A DNA stretch of 33,144 bases from Bacteroidota bacterium. Lineage in GTDB: Bacteria > Bacteroidota > Bacteroidia > NS11-12g > UBA955. The stretch covers positions 1 to 33,144 of the forward strand of contig JAIXYV010000044.1 of assembly GCA_027490055.1 (NCBI GenBank), in the 5' to 3' direction. A model generated the notes under the pieces. That model did no database searches. It saw nothing but the letters and a program-made list of their open reading frames with translations, and was not told where the DNA came from. Numbering within the stretch: position 1 is the stretch's first letter; every line of letters begins with the position of its first letter. The translations under genes were made by a program, and so were the position numbers. Below, piece after piece: positions 16,823 through 26,900 of the stretch.

Positions 16823-18677
16823 TGCTCTTAATCTTGCCTTCTACGCTTACTGTATAAAAATAAATGCCCGTCTGAAATTCAGAAACATTAATAATTGCTT
16901 TTTGTTTACCCGCCTCCTGAAACTCTGTTAACTGATACACCAGTCTGCCAGCAGCATCTGTAATCACTAAACTAACTTCTGCAGCCAATTCTGTTTCAAA
17001 TGGCACAGTCATTACATCCGCCACCGGATTAGGGTAAGCATCAGCCTGTTTAGAATTGGCAGTATTTGTTTGAATACCAACAGTAGGGTCATTCATCACC
17101 ACTTTGCTGATCCATGTACCAACGGTATTATTGCTTTTGCCATAAGAACCCACTAACCAGAACTCATTAGGATTGTTATAACGACGTTGAATAGAGGTAT
17201 AATCGCCCCATCTTTCAACTGAATCTGCAATAAAACTATTGATGTATCCATCGCCTTTGCGAGTGGTCACCACATTCGAATACTCGCCATTATTGTCGAA
17301 ATACACCACCGAAGTACCTGGTAAAACGGTTTCACCAGAATGCGAGAATGTGATTAAGCTTTGTCTGCCAAACACATTATTACCTGCATGCACAATGGTA
17401 GGATAAGCGATATCCATACTGTCGTAAGAGATGATATTTGATGTGATAGTCGGGTTAGCAGATGCCGGAAACTGAATTACACCATGGAAGACTGAAGAGC
17501 GACCATTGATGGTGTTATTACAGGTTTGTACGTATTGGATTTTGTTGTTGACATAAAACGACCCGAGCACTCTGGCATCATTGGTTTGCAAACGGAAGCC
17601 AGCTGGTTTCTGAGGTGCGGCAGGCGGTAAGCCATATTGTTTATCAGCCTTTAAAATCTTGTAGGAATACTGCGGATTGGCATGTGAGTGGTTGTGACTA
17701 ATACGATGCAGGAACACGGTATCGTTACTGGCATCTCCGGGACGAACGGATAAGAAATACAAACCCTCTTCACCAGGCTGATAAGCATCCTGAACCGGGC
17801 AAATGCTCCAGATAGGTTTACCATTATGGCGGAGGTTACTCCAAAGATTGTATTGCAGGGTATCGGCAGCATAACCGCGAGCTTTAGGCAATTGCCAGAT
17901 GATGGATTGCTGAAACCCATCGCGCCAGTCGGTATTATCTTTGAGAATATTGACAGTTATAAACAGATCTTCGTTGTTTATAGCAATCATAGGATAATCG
18001 GTCCACTGAGTACCACCAAACGGCTTGCCATTTAACTGGTAAACATTCCATCCATCAAGAGGATTAGAGGTTTTACTAAAACTAACAATGATGCGGGTAT
18101 CAGAGCTTTCAGAACCTTCGAGGAAGACAATGATGAAACGGTTAGAGACAGGATCGAATACCACTTTTGGATCGTAAGCGCGGTTAAGCGCAGAGACACC
18201 AGAGCCAGGTTTAGTAGCTTTCGGATCAGAAGGAAAGAATTCCAGTCCCCAGTTTTTTTTCAGCACACCATTGGTGTTATACACACGGATGTAAGTATTC
18301 CAGACACTTACCACCAGACTGTCATTATTGATGGCCATATTGTTGTCATTAGGCGTACCAGGCACGTGAGCGCCAACGAAACCAGACACAACCTGAGGGG
18401 CAATACCAGCGCGTTTATTACCAGAAGACACTGGAGGGTAAGGCGTATTTTTTAGCTTTTCTCGCAAAGCATTTGCTTGTTGTTTGATAGCGGGATCGTA
18501 GATAGCAGGCGAAGGCATTGCTTTGGCGATGGTATAGATACCACTTTGAAAGCGGTGCAGACTGTCTGGCTCGAAAACACTAAGCAAAGGCACAGCGCCT
18601 TTAGTCAGAGTAGCCGACTCCTGAGCCTGGGCATTCAGACCCAAGAAAAAAACGATGAGTAACAGGTAAATTCTCAT
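16800..18677 (-). CDS. Secreted protein with type A T9SS sorting domain, unknown function
   Basis: A 625-residue protein starting at ATG 18677. A signal peptide (1-18, ending AQAQ) is followed by about 510 residues that look like a beta-propeller or sialidase-like surface protein: GTPNDNNMAINNDSLVVSVWN, YDPKVVFDPVSNRFIIVFLEG, WTDYPMIAINNEDLFITVN and RWGDYTSIQRRYNNPNEFWLVGSYG. These recurring 'D.P...D...NRF' and 'G.Y..I' patterns resemble exo-beta-propellers, but no named enzyme family is certain. A type A sorting domain (ADAYPNPVADVMTV ... GIYFYTVSV) ends the protein. It is the first gene of the chain leading into truB; its last 23 nt are shared with the annotated truB start. Confidence 0.75.
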   Translation of the reverse strand: MRIYLLLIVFFLGLNAQAQESATLTKGAVPLLSVFEPDSLHRFQSGIYTIAKAMPSPAIYDPAIKQQANALREKLKNTPYPPVSSGNKRAGIAPQVVSGFVGAHVPGTPNDNNMAINNDSLVVSVWNTYIRVYNTNGVLKKNWGLEFFPSDPKATKPGSGVSALNRAYDPKVVFDPVSNRFIIVFLEGSESSDTRIIVSFSKTSNPLDGWNVYQLNGKPFGGTQWTDYPMIAINNEDLFITVNILKDNTDWRDGFQQSIIWQLPKARGYAADTLQYNLWSNLRHNGKPIWSICPVQDAYQPGEEGLYFLSVRPGDASNDTVFLHRISHNHSHANPQYSYKILKADKQYGLPPAAPQKPAGFRLQTNDARVLGSFYVNNKIQYVQTCNNTINGRSSVFHGVIQFPASANPTITSNIISYDSMDIAYPTIVHAGNNVFGRQSLITFSHSGETVLPGTSVVYFDNNGEYSNVVTTRKGDGYINSFIADSVERWGDYTSIQRRYNNPNEFWLVGSYGKSNNTVGTWISKVVMNDPTVGIQTNTANSKQADAYPNPVADVMTVPFETELAAEVSLVITDAAGRLVYQLTEFQEAGKQKAIINVSEFQTGIYFYTVSVEGKIKSNGSFSKQ

Positions 18678-18681
18678 GCTT

Positions 18682-18689
18682 CAAAAATA
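18682..18689 (-). promoter_or_regulatory. Candidate -7 box (TATTTTTG) of the T9SS gene
   Basis: On the minus strand TATTTTTG matches TAnnTTTG exactly and ends four bases before the ATG at 18677. Transcription would then start at or next to the ATG, giving a leaderless or nearly leaderless transcript. No TTG at the right distance was seen, so the call is tentative. Confidence 0.33.
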
Positions 18690-18854
18690 GTATTTGTCGG
18701 GCTAAAATCCACACTTTAAAACAGACATCCTGCAATAGAAGTGATAGTCTCTGCGTTAAAGTATGAAAAAGCGCATGCAAATCCAGTAAAACCACAAAGT
18801 TCTGAATCAATAAATGCCTATGAAAAACTGAGTACACTATGTTTAAAACTCCTT

Positions 18855-18885
18855 TTGTTAAGCTTACAGGCAATAGTTTACTTTG
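18855..18885 (+). promoter_or_regulatory. Candidate promoter of the 999-residue TPR gene
   Basis: TTG at 18855-18857, a 20-nt spacer and TTACTTTG at 18878-18885 match the Bacteroidota promoter pattern with one mismatch in the -7 box. Transcription would begin near 18889, about 16 nt before the ATG at 18905. This also argues against the longer reading frame opening at 18839. Confidence 0.42.
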
Positions 18886-18904
18886 CATTAGATATACCAA
18901 TAGA

Positions 18905-21904
18905 ATGCACCTAAGAATATTATTGTTTTTTATGATTTTGTCTGCAGGTTCTGTTTTTGCTCAAAAAACAGCTGCCAACGAAGACAAGATTAAGATTTAT
19001 AACACCGCACTCGAATTATACGACAAACAGTTGTACAATGCAGCGATTTCAAATTTCATGGAATACCTGCCCTATGCTGTAGACGCGGTTAATATCAGCG
19101 ATGTGGAATACTACATTGCCAGTTGTAAATTAAAGTTACTCCACAATAATGCTTTGTCGAATATGCTCGACTTCATGGAGCGTTATCCTAACAGCAGAAA
19201 ACTGAACAACGCCAATCTCGAAGTAGGCGATTACCATTTCAATATTGCCAAATACAAAGCAGCTTTAGGGTATTACAAAAAAGTGGTTGCTGCCAATCTT
19301 AAAAACGACGAAAAGCAACGTCTGGCCTACCGTCTGGGCTATTGCCAATTAAAAGCAGGTAAACTGAAAGAAGCTAAAGAAGCTTTAAAACCATTAACCA
19401 ATACCGACAACCCTTACCGCAAAGAAGCTACTTACTACTACGGCTATGTTTGCTACCTTGACAAAGATTACAAAGAAGCTTTAAAAGCGTTTAAACAAGT
19501 AGATGATGAAAACCTGGGTGCTGTAAAATTATACATCGCCGAAATTTATTATCTGACTGGGGAATATCAAAAATCCATCGACTATGCCAGTGGCAAAGAC
19601 TTTGCTGAACTGAACGATAAACGCGATTTGTTAATTGGCAAATGCCAGTACCGATTAGGCAATTACGAAAAGGCTCAGGAGTATTTTGAAAAATGCCATT
19701 ACAAAATTGACGAATTAAGCAATTCTGAAGCCTACGAAATTGGCTATACCTACTACGCCAATAAAAACTGCATTAAATCTTCGCAGTTGTTTGAAAAGAT
19801 TGCCAATGCGGGCGATGCTATGGCGCAAAGTGCCTCTTACCATCTAGGCGATTGTTTCCTGAAAGTGGGCAAAAAACAAAATGCTTTCAATGCGTTTTAC
19901 GAAGCACAAAGAACAGAGTTTAATAAAGACATTCAGGAAGAAGCGATGTTTGCCTATGCGAAGCTGGCTCAGGAACTGGGCTATCAAAGTAAGGCAGTTG
20001 CCGCTTATCAGAAATTCATCGAGTATTTCCCTAAATCTGCTTACAAAAACGAAGCAAGTAAATTATTAGCGACTTTACTGTATTCTTCCAGCGACTATAA
20101 AGCTGCCATTGCGATTCTCGAAGACATGAGCATCAGCGATGAGACCACTAAAGAATTGTATCAAAAGATTTTGTTTTTAAGAGCTGAAGAATTGTATCTG
20201 CAAAAAGACATGAACAATGCTGAAGCGATGTTCAAAAGGTCTATGACTTATAAAATTGATCTTAGCATCTACGGTCAGTGTCAATACTGGTTAGGCGAAA
20301 TAGATTACAACAGAGGCAACAACGATAACGCCAGAAGTAACTATCAGAAGTTTATTGACAATGCTGAATCTAAAAACACCCAGTATTATCCTCAGGCCTT
20401 ATACGGTATCGCATACACTTACTACAATCAGAAGAAATACGCTGAAGCGGCTAACTATTTCAACCGCTATAAAACCAGCATTGGCTACACGCTGCCTGAG
20501 AATATGTTTCACGATGCAACCTTGAGATTAGGCGATTGCTATTTTGCCATAGCCAATTACAATGCCGCATTGGATGCCTATACGTATATCATCAGCAACC
20601 GCAAGAGTGGCGCCGACTATGCCATGTATCAGCAAGGTATGATCTATGGATTACAAGGCAAGCAAAGCAATAAAATCAATATCCTTAAAAAGATTTCCCG
20701 CGACTTCCCTACCTCGCCATATATTCCAGATGCTATTTATCAGACGGCTGATGTGTATTTGAATCAGGAGAATTATATCGAGGCTGAGCGTCAGTTGCGT
20801 TATTTGATTGAAGACTACCCTAACAGTCAGTGGGTAAAAGACTGCCACGTCAGACTGGCCAGTATCTATTACAGACAAAACGATTACAGCAAGGCAATAA
20901 CCGAGTACAAGTACATTGTTAAAACTTATCCTGGCACACCTGAAGCGCAGAAGGCTATGAAGAATGCCGAGACGACCTACAAAAAACAAGGTCAGGTAAA
21001 AGAATATCTCGATTGGGCTAAGTCGGTGCCAAATGTCAACATCACCACCAGCAAAGAAGATTCATTGTATTACGATGCTGCCATCAGAAAATACGACGCA
21101 GGTGATTGCAACGGTGCTATTAAAGAATTCAAAGACTACCTTAACAATTTCAGCAATGGCTTCTTTGTACTGAATGCTAATTACAGTATTGGCATGTGTT
21201 ACATGAGTCAGAAAGACACTAACTCTGCTATTCCATATCTGAAACATGTTGCAGACAATCAGAACTCAGAATACAAAGAAGACTGTATCTTAAAACTGAG
21301 CAATATTTACATCAACAGAAAAGATTGCAGCAATGGCTTACCGTATTACGAATTGCTTGAGAAATACGCTACCAATGCTTTGTCAGTGCGCAAATCTTTA
21401 TACCATCAGATCTTGTGTTACAATGCCAGCAACGAACTTGCTAAAGCGGCAGAAAAATCAAAGCAATTGCTCAAATACGAATCTCTGAGCAATGCTGAAA
21501 AAGGCTTGAGCAACAATACCATTGGTCGCAATTTATTAATGGACAGTGCTTACCTGAACACCGCTAAACTATACTTTGCAAAAACCTTAAAGAATCAGCA
21601 AGACGAGTATGCAGCCGAAGCCAAATACTATGAAGCATACATTCGCTACAGTCAGGATAGTTTAGACAAGTGCAAAAAGAGCATCATGGAGTTCAACCAT
21701 CAGTTTTCAAACTACGATTACTGGTTGGGTAAGACCTTCATATTATTCTCTGATTACTACCTGAAAAAAGGCGATCAGTTCCAGGCAAAAGCCACCTTAA
21801 ACAGTGTGCTTGAAAACTTTGATAATCCTGAGATCCTTGCTATTGCCAGAGAGAAACTGCAAGCATTAGAGGGCCGGAAAGAAGATAGCGGTACCGACGA
21901 ATAA
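18905..21904 (+). CDS. Large exported TPR-repeat protein
   Basis: A 999-residue protein from ATG 18905. This start is chosen because a clean signal peptide (HLRILLFFMILSAGSVFAQ) begins there; the open frame extends 22 codons upstream to 18839. Almost the whole mature chain is TPR helical repeats of about 34-37 residues (for example YKAALGYYKKVV, YEKAQEYFEKCHYK, YAEAANYFNRYKTS, YIEAERQLRYLIEDYPNS, YSKAITEYKYIVKTYPGTPEAQKAM), including BamD/YbgF-like '..YP.S......A....'. It is likely periplasmic or outer-membrane-associated and a scaffold for protein complexes. It lies seven bases upstream of the FAD oxidoreductase gene, so the two are probably co-transcribed, though the functional link is unclear. 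Confidence 0.85.
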   Translation: MHLRILLFFMILSAGSVFAQKTAANEDKIKIYNTALELYDKQLYNAAISNFMEYLPYAVDAVNISDVEYYIASCKLKLLHNNALSNMLDFMERYPNSRKLNNANLEVGDYHFNIAKYKAALGYYKKVVAANLKNDEKQRLAYRLGYCQLKAGKLKEAKEALKPLTNTDNPYRKEATYYYGYVCYLDKDYKEALKAFKQVDDENLGAVKLYIAEIYYLTGEYQKSIDYASGKDFAELNDKRDLLIGKCQYRLGNYEKAQEYFEKCHYKIDELSNSEAYEIGYTYYANKNCIKSSQLFEKIANAGDAMAQSASYHLGDCFLKVGKKQNAFNAFYEAQRTEFNKDIQEEAMFAYAKLAQELGYQSKAVAAYQKFIEYFPKSAYKNEASKLLATLLYSSSDYKAAIAILEDMSISDETTKELYQKILFLRAEELYLQKDMNNAEAMFKRSMTYKIDLSIYGQCQYWLGEIDYNRGNNDNARSNYQKFIDNAESKNTQYYPQALYGIAYTYYNQKKYAEAANYFNRYKTSIGYTLPENMFHDATLRLGDCYFAIANYNAALDAYTYIISNRKSGADYAMYQQGMIYGLQGKQSNKINILKKISRDFPTSPYIPDAIYQTADVYLNQENYIEAERQLRYLIEDYPNSQWVKDCHVRLASIYYRQNDYSKAITEYKYIVKTYPGTPEAQKAMKNAETTYKKQGQVKEYLDWAKSVPNVNITTSKEDSLYYDAAIRKYDAGDCNGAIKEFKDYLNNFSNGFFVLNANYSIGMCYMSQKDTNSAIPYLKHVADNQNSEYKEDCILKLSNIYINRKDCSNGLPYYELLEKYATNALSVRKSLYHQILCYNASNELAKAAEKSKQLLKYESLSNAEKGLSNNTIGRNLLMDSAYLNTAKLYFAKTLKNQQDEYAAEAKYYEAYIRYSQDSLDKCKKSIMEFNHQFSNYDYWLGKTFILFSDYYLKKGDQFQAKATLNSVLENFDNPEILAIAREKLQALEGRKEDSGTDE

Positions 21905-21911
21905 CATCGGC

Positions 21912-23459
21912 ATGGCGCATGAATTAGAATTAAAAATTAGTCCTGATAAGGCATTTGATGAGTCATATATTTATGCTCAGTGCGCCAGAACTTTGCAGCT
22001 TTCAGAAGGCGATATCGAGGCTATTACTTTTTTAAAGCGATCTATTGATGCCCGAAAGAAGCCTGTTATTTATATTTTACGTGTCAAAGTTTTTGTAAAA
22101 GGTGAGGCCATCGACCCTGAAGAAAAGGGATTCGAATTACATCAGCAGGCATTAAAGAAGCGTATTGGTGTTGTGGGCTTTGGACCGGCAGGCATGTTTG
22201 CAGCCCTTCAGCTTTTAGAAATGGGTTATCAGCCAGTGGTCTTTGAGCGCGGCAAAATGGTAAAAGAACGCCGACGAGATTTGGCGCAATTGAACAAAGA
22301 ATTACTGGTCAACCCAGAAAGCAATTATTGCTTTGGCGAAGGCGGAGCAGGCACTTACAGCGATGGTAAATTATACACCCGCAGTAAAAAGCGTGGCGAT
22401 ATCCGCAAAGTATTAAAAACCTTTGTCGACCATGGAGCACATCCTGATATTATGGTGAATGCTCACCCCCATATTGGGACCAACAAACTGCCAGGCATAA
22501 TAGAAAATATCCGTGAGACCCTTCTGGCATTTGGTGCCGAGATTCGGTTCAACAGCAGGGTAAGTGATTTTGTGATAGAGAATCAGACCATCAAAGCGGT
22601 AGAGATTAACGACAAAGAACAGATACCGGTAGAGGCAGTCATTTTAGCCACGGGGCATTCGGCTCGGGACATCTTCGAATTACTGGTAAGAAAAAACATT
22701 TATACCGAGGCCAAACCATTTGCCTTAGGTGTCAGAATAGAACATCCTCAAACATTGATTGACAGCATACAGTATGGTGTTGCCGAGCGAGGCGAGTATT
22801 TACCACCAGCATCTTATAGTTTAGTAACGCAGGCTGCGGGCAATGGCGTATTTTCATTCTGTATGTGTCCGGGAGGTATTATTGCTCCCGCAGAAACCGG
22901 ACCGGGAGAAGTGGTGGTGAATGGCTGGAGTCCGAGTAAGCGCAATGGCAAATTTGCGAATAGTGGGATGGTTGTTACAGTAAATCCAGAGCATTGGTTA
23001 AAGGCGTATGGCTCGGGACCATTAGCAGCATTAGCCTTTCAGAAAACGGTAGAGCAAAAAGCCTATGCCGCATTTAACAGCATTAAAGCGCCGGCACAGC
23101 GCATGGATGATTTTATACAGAAAAGACTATCGGCAGATTTACCTGAATGCTCGTATTTACCGGGCGTAGGCAGTGCCGATTTACATCAAATATTACCAAG
23201 GTTTATCGGGACTTCATTATCTGAGGGCATGACGCATTTTGGCAAGAGCATGCGGGGGTATAGAAGCAATGATGCCTTATTGGTTGGCGTCGAGAGTCGC
23301 ACTTCCTCTCCTGTTCGCATTCCACGCGATCGCGAGACCTTGCGACATTCGGAGATCAGCAATTTGTTTCCATGCGGCGAAGGCGCAGGCTATGCTGGTG
23401 GCATTGTGAGTGCCGCTTTGGATGGGATTGCTTGCGCAACTGCAGCGGCGGGGTTGTAA
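21912..23459 (+). CDS. FAD-dependent oxidoreductase (COG2509-type NAD(P)/FAD-dependent protein)
   Basis: A 515-residue protein starting at ATG 21912. An N-terminal alpha/beta domain (1-82; RTLQLSEGDIEAITFLKRSIDARKKP) precedes the dinucleotide-binding VVGFGPAGMFAALQL (87-101). Then come YCFGEGGAGTYSDGKLYTRSK, the ATG.SARD motif (VILATGHSARDIFELL) and a C-terminal FAD-binding LFPCGEGAGYAGGIVSAALDGI. This set of motifs is that of the widespread cytoplasmic FAD-dependent family, whose substrate is unknown. No signal peptide is visible. It is probably translated from the same transcript as the upstream TPR gene. It ends in convergent, repeat-rich DNA with no clear terminator. Confidence 0.87.
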   Translation: MAHELELKISPDKAFDESYIYAQCARTLQLSEGDIEAITFLKRSIDARKKPVIYILRVKVFVKGEAIDPEEKGFELHQQALKKRIGVVGFGPAGMFAALQLLEMGYQPVVFERGKMVKERRRDLAQLNKELLVNPESNYCFGEGGAGTYSDGKLYTRSKKRGDIRKVLKTFVDHGAHPDIMVNAHPHIGTNKLPGIIENIRETLLAFGAEIRFNSRVSDFVIENQTIKAVEINDKEQIPVEAVILATGHSARDIFELLVRKNIYTEAKPFALGVRIEHPQTLIDSIQYGVAERGEYLPPASYSLVTQAAGNGVFSFCMCPGGIIAPAETGPGEVVVNGWSPSKRNGKFANSGMVVTVNPEHWLKAYGSGPLAALAFQKTVEQKAYAAFNSIKAPAQRMDDFIQKRLSADLPECSYLPGVGSADLHQILPRFIGTSLSEGMTHFGKSMRGYRSNDALLVGVESRTSSPVRIPRDRETLRHSEISNLFPCGEGAGYAGGIVSAALDGIACATAAAGL

Positions 23460-23480
23460 TCAAACTCTTCACACTCAAAC

Positions 23481-23520
23481 TCACCCTCACCCTCTCCCTC
23501 CTCCTCACCCTCTCCCCCAC
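23481..23520. repeat. C-rich polypyrimidine tract with G-quadruplex potential on the minus strand
   Basis: Five runs of three or more C (23484-86, 23490-92, 23496-98, 23508-10, 23514-18) lie in a nearly pure C/T tract. The opposite strand therefore has five G-runs; four could form a quadruplex with loops of 3, 3 and 9 nt. It begins about 20 bases after the oxidoreductase stop. Confidence 0.55.
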
Positions 23521-23534
23521 GGACCGCAGGTCCG
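23520..23534. repeat. Short perfect hairpin next to the C-rich tract
   Basis: CGGACC (23520-23525) pairs perfectly with GGTCCG (23529-23534) around a GCA loop. There is no T-tract after it, so it is not a standard terminator. Confidence 0.5.
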
Positions 23535-23537
23535 AAC

Positions 23538-23684
23538 ATCAACCGGCACCGCTGGGACCGGCCTATAAGTTTTTACGTCTATTACCAAAGATCCCGCAGC
23601 ATCGCTGATGCATCGAAGTGTATTCTCACGAGGTAGTCTCTATTAACGATTAACGATTAACCAATAACCATTAACCAATAACCA
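23538..23684. repeat. 147-bp tandem direct repeat, copy 1
   Basis: This unit recurs at an exact offset of 147 bp (copy 2 begins at 23685). The first 105 bp or so (CCGGCACCGCTGGGACCGG..., GATCCCGCAGCATCGCTGATGC..., GAGTCTC-type end) are nearly identical between copies, with only a few substitutions. The rest is a heptamer array. The module holds small inverted repeats: GCATC/GATGC at 23599-23611 and the palindrome GATGCATC at 23607-23614. Confidence 0.85.
23642..23683. repeat. Heptamer array 1 (six ATTAACC-type units)
   Basis: Six in-phase 7-bp units with consensus A(T/A)TAAC(C/G) close copy 1 of the 147-bp repeat. Confidence 0.85.
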
Positions 23685-23831
23685 ATCAACCGGCACCGCT
23701 GGGACCGGCCTATAAATTTTCACGTCTATTACCAAAGATCCCGCAGCATCGCTGATGCATCGAAGTGTTTTCTCACGAGGGAGTCTCTATTAACCATTAA
23801 CAAATAACCATTAACCAATAACGAATAACCA
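23685..23831. repeat. 147-bp tandem direct repeat, copy 2
   Basis: Copy 2 of the unit at 23538, with substitutions at a few positions (for example in the T-rich stretch after CCTATAA and the A-to-T change near 23768). It leads straight into the longer heptamer array. Confidence 0.85.
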
Positions 23832-23900
23832 TTAACCAATAACCAATAACGATTAACCATTAACGTTTAACAAAAAACCAATAACCATTAACCATTAACC
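23789..23900. repeat. Heptamer array 2 (16 in-phase ATTAACC-type units)
   Basis: Sixteen consecutive 7-bp units, consensus A(A/T)TAACC, run without a phase break from 23789 to 23900 and stop at the end of the giant PKD gene (stop codon 23902-23904). Variation is mostly A/T at position 2 and C/G/A at position 7; two units (23866-23879) are more degenerate. On the minus strand the unit reads GGTTA(A/T)T. Confidence 0.88.
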
Positions 23901-23901
23901 C

Positions 23902-26900
23902 TCAACGAAGGAGATAAAATGATTGCTCAAAGGTTTTAAGCGTGCCTTTGAATGGCACAATTTGGACGCGGCAGAAGTAGACATCCTGCATGCATAATTC
24001 GCCTTGGTAATAGCCATCCCAGCCCTGATTGATATCTGTGCTTTCCCACAGTTTCTCTCCCCAGCGGTTGAAGATTTCCATTTTAAATTTATAGGCGAAC
24101 ATACTGCCCTCTCCTCGGTACAGGTTGTTGTGTACATCTCCGTTTGGCGAGAAGGCATTTGGTAAGAAGTAAGTGAAGTCTGGCAATATAGCTCCTGTGC
24201 TCAATTTGAAGGTGTCAGAACAGCCTTCACTTGTAAAGGAAACCAGAGTAACAATCCATCTGCCGGTATCCTGGAATAATCCGATTGGATTTTGCAGGAT
24301 GCTGTTGGTGTTATTACCGAAATCCCATGAATATCTTGTGGCATTAGAAGACGACTTATTGTTAAACTGCAACCTTGTCTGATCTCTGGCAATGGTGCTC
24401 AACTGATCGAAATCAAACAAAGCCTTAGGCTTATCTTGTACATTGGCTGCATTATTAATCACCAAAGTATCACGACAACCATAATTAGACACTGTTTGCA
24501 GACGCACATTATAGAGACCAGAAGATGGATAGAAATGCACTGGAGAAGGCAAATACCCTTGTTCGGTATCGCCAAAATCCCAAATATTTTCTACAATACT
24601 GCCCTTAGTGATCGTAGAGGTATTATTAAAGTTGACAGGTTCCGGGTAACAAACAGCTGGCGCGTTAAATGCAGTAACAGGATGCGGATGAACCACTATT
24701 AATTTTCTGATAGTATCAAAACAACCCAGAGCTGATTCAGTGCACAACAACATAGTAAATTCACCATCCTTATTGTACTTCTGAGTACCTGGTGTATTCA
24801 GTGTAGACTCCTGACCATCACCATAGATCCATTTAGTAGAGGTATAATTAACACGCGGATTGACTTTCTGATTCACAAAATTGAAGGCATTGCCTTTCCA
24901 GCATTGTGAATCCTTATTACTCAATACAATTCTGGAGTTCTGAATATTTTCCAAATACACGCGCTGTGTTATTGTATCAACACAGGCTTTATTGGTAATG
25001 ACAGACAATCTCACATTGTGATAGTTTGCAGCCACAAAGGTTTTATTGTTTACCTGAGAACTGCTGGCAGTGGTATTATCATCAAACCACCAGCTTGGGG
25101 TGTAAGTCCCTTTACTAAGAGTTGTTTTATCAGTGAAATTGAAGGCTTGTTTATTCAGACACTGTAAACTATCGTCGATGCTAAACAAGGCCTTAGGTGT
25201 TGCGTAGAATCCAATAATCGCCGAGGTAGAATCCGCACAATCATAATTGGTAGTTGCCACCACTTTTACAGTGTATGCCCCTTGAACAGCATATTTCTTG
25301 ATAGGGTTCTTAGCCGTATCAAAAGTATTATCACCGAAAGACCAACGGTATTTCATCGAGCCAAATTGGACAGTACTGTTATTGGCAAATACAAACTTAT
25401 TGTATCTGAAACACTGAGAATCATTGTTCACTGTATACTTCACATTGGCATGCGGAGCAGGTATGACATTTTTAAATAAGGTATCGAAACAGTTGGTTAG
25501 CGACGAATAAGAAATCAGGCGCACATTATAAATGTTAGGCTGAGCATAAGCAGCTGTTTTCGGCAATTTGCCAATACTGGTATCACCATTATCATAGTTC
25601 CACCAGTACTTCAAGGTATTCATGGCACTGAAGGTAGTGGTATTATTAAAACTGAAAAGGTGACCTCTGAAACATTGAATAGAATCGTTGATATCGAAAT
25701 TAGAGATTGGACGCTCCAGCAAGACAATTCTATGCTTAGCAGAATCAGAACAACCATGCTCGGATACTGCTTTATAACGAATGATATAGGCAGCAGATTT
25801 GTTGGCGTATTTCTTAGTACTAGGAGCAAACTGATTCGAGAAGGTATTGTCACCAAAGTCCCACGAATTGGTCAGAGTACCATATTTCAATTTGGTTTGG
25901 TTGTTGAAATTAAAGAAGTTTTTCTGCCAGCACTGACTGTCATTAGGGATGATGAACTTCACATTAGGCTGAGCAAAAGTAATGGCTGGCTTCATCAATG
26001 TATCGAAACAGTTTTTATCTGTTTGAGCAATGAGTTTTACTTTAAATGTATCTTCTGACGCATAAATATAATTGCTAACGCCTGCAGTGGTTCTTGTATT
26101 TCCATCTCCCATTTGCCACTCGTAAGCAACAATATTGCCCTTTCTTACAGAACTCTGATTGGTAAAGTTAAAATTGTTACCTCTGAAACATTGTTTGTCT
26201 TTAGCGATGGTGTATACAGCATCGGGACTAACATTAAGCACTATTGTTTTGTAGGCAGTATCCTTACAACTGTGTTCAGTTGAGGCAATCAAACGAATAT
26301 TGTAGACAGAATCTTTAAGATATTTTTTTGTGAAATTGGTATCCGTAGAATTGCTGGCATCACCAAAACTCCAGTTATACGATAGCAAGCCTCTCTTAAC
26401 GCTTGTTTGGTTAGTGAACACAAACTTATGTTGTTTGAAACACTGAACGTCGTTATTAACGGCAAAAGCGGCTTTAGCCTGAGGATGTGCTATCACCTGT
26501 CTGAAAGTGGTATCAGCACAATTCTGATCAGAAACAACGATTAAGCGCGTGTTGAAAGTATCTTCTGTGCTATAAGAATGTCTGGTATTTCTGAGTGTAT
26601 CACTTTCTGAATCGCCGAACGACCAGAAGTATTTAGCAATACTGCCAGAAGGAATGGTAGACGATGAATTATAAACAAACTGATTGCCTTTGAAACATTG
26701 TTTAGCTGCATTAACTGCTATGCCAGCTTTCGGACTTGCATTCACCGTGATTAATCTGACAGCAGTATCTCTGCAATTGTGTTCTGTATTACTGATGAGT
26801 GATACAAAATAAGAACCGAAATTGCTGTAAGTTCTTTTAGCATCTTTACTTATTGCAGAGGTATTATCACCAAATGTCCAGGTATAATTCAATGTACCGT

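Larger units (their letters stand above)
23460..23901. other. 442-bp convergent intergenic region made of repeats
   Basis: This non-coding region lies between the stops of two convergent genes. It is filled by a C-rich tract, a short hairpin, two tandem copies of a 147-bp unit and heptamer arrays, all listed separately. A plus-strand open frame at 23372-23608 is an artefact running from the oxidoreductase gene into the repeats. No standard intrinsic terminator was found for either gene. Confidence 0.8.

Noticed and set aside
18839-18904. The longer 5' extension of the TPR gene
   Set aside because: The signal peptide begins at ATG 18905, and a candidate promoter lies inside the extension.
23372-23608. 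A plus-strand open frame across the oxidoreductase stop
   Set aside because: It begins inside a well-supported gene in another frame and continues into the C-rich tract and repeat unit.
23642-23900. CRISPR array
   Set aside because: The units are 7 bp without unique spacers, and the 147-bp unit occurs only twice; no cas genes are present.
25660-26058. Plus-strand open frames antisense to the giant PKD gene (also 26950-27255 and 28543-28905)
   Set aside because: They mirror the repeat structure of the coding strand and have no domain or start context of their own.
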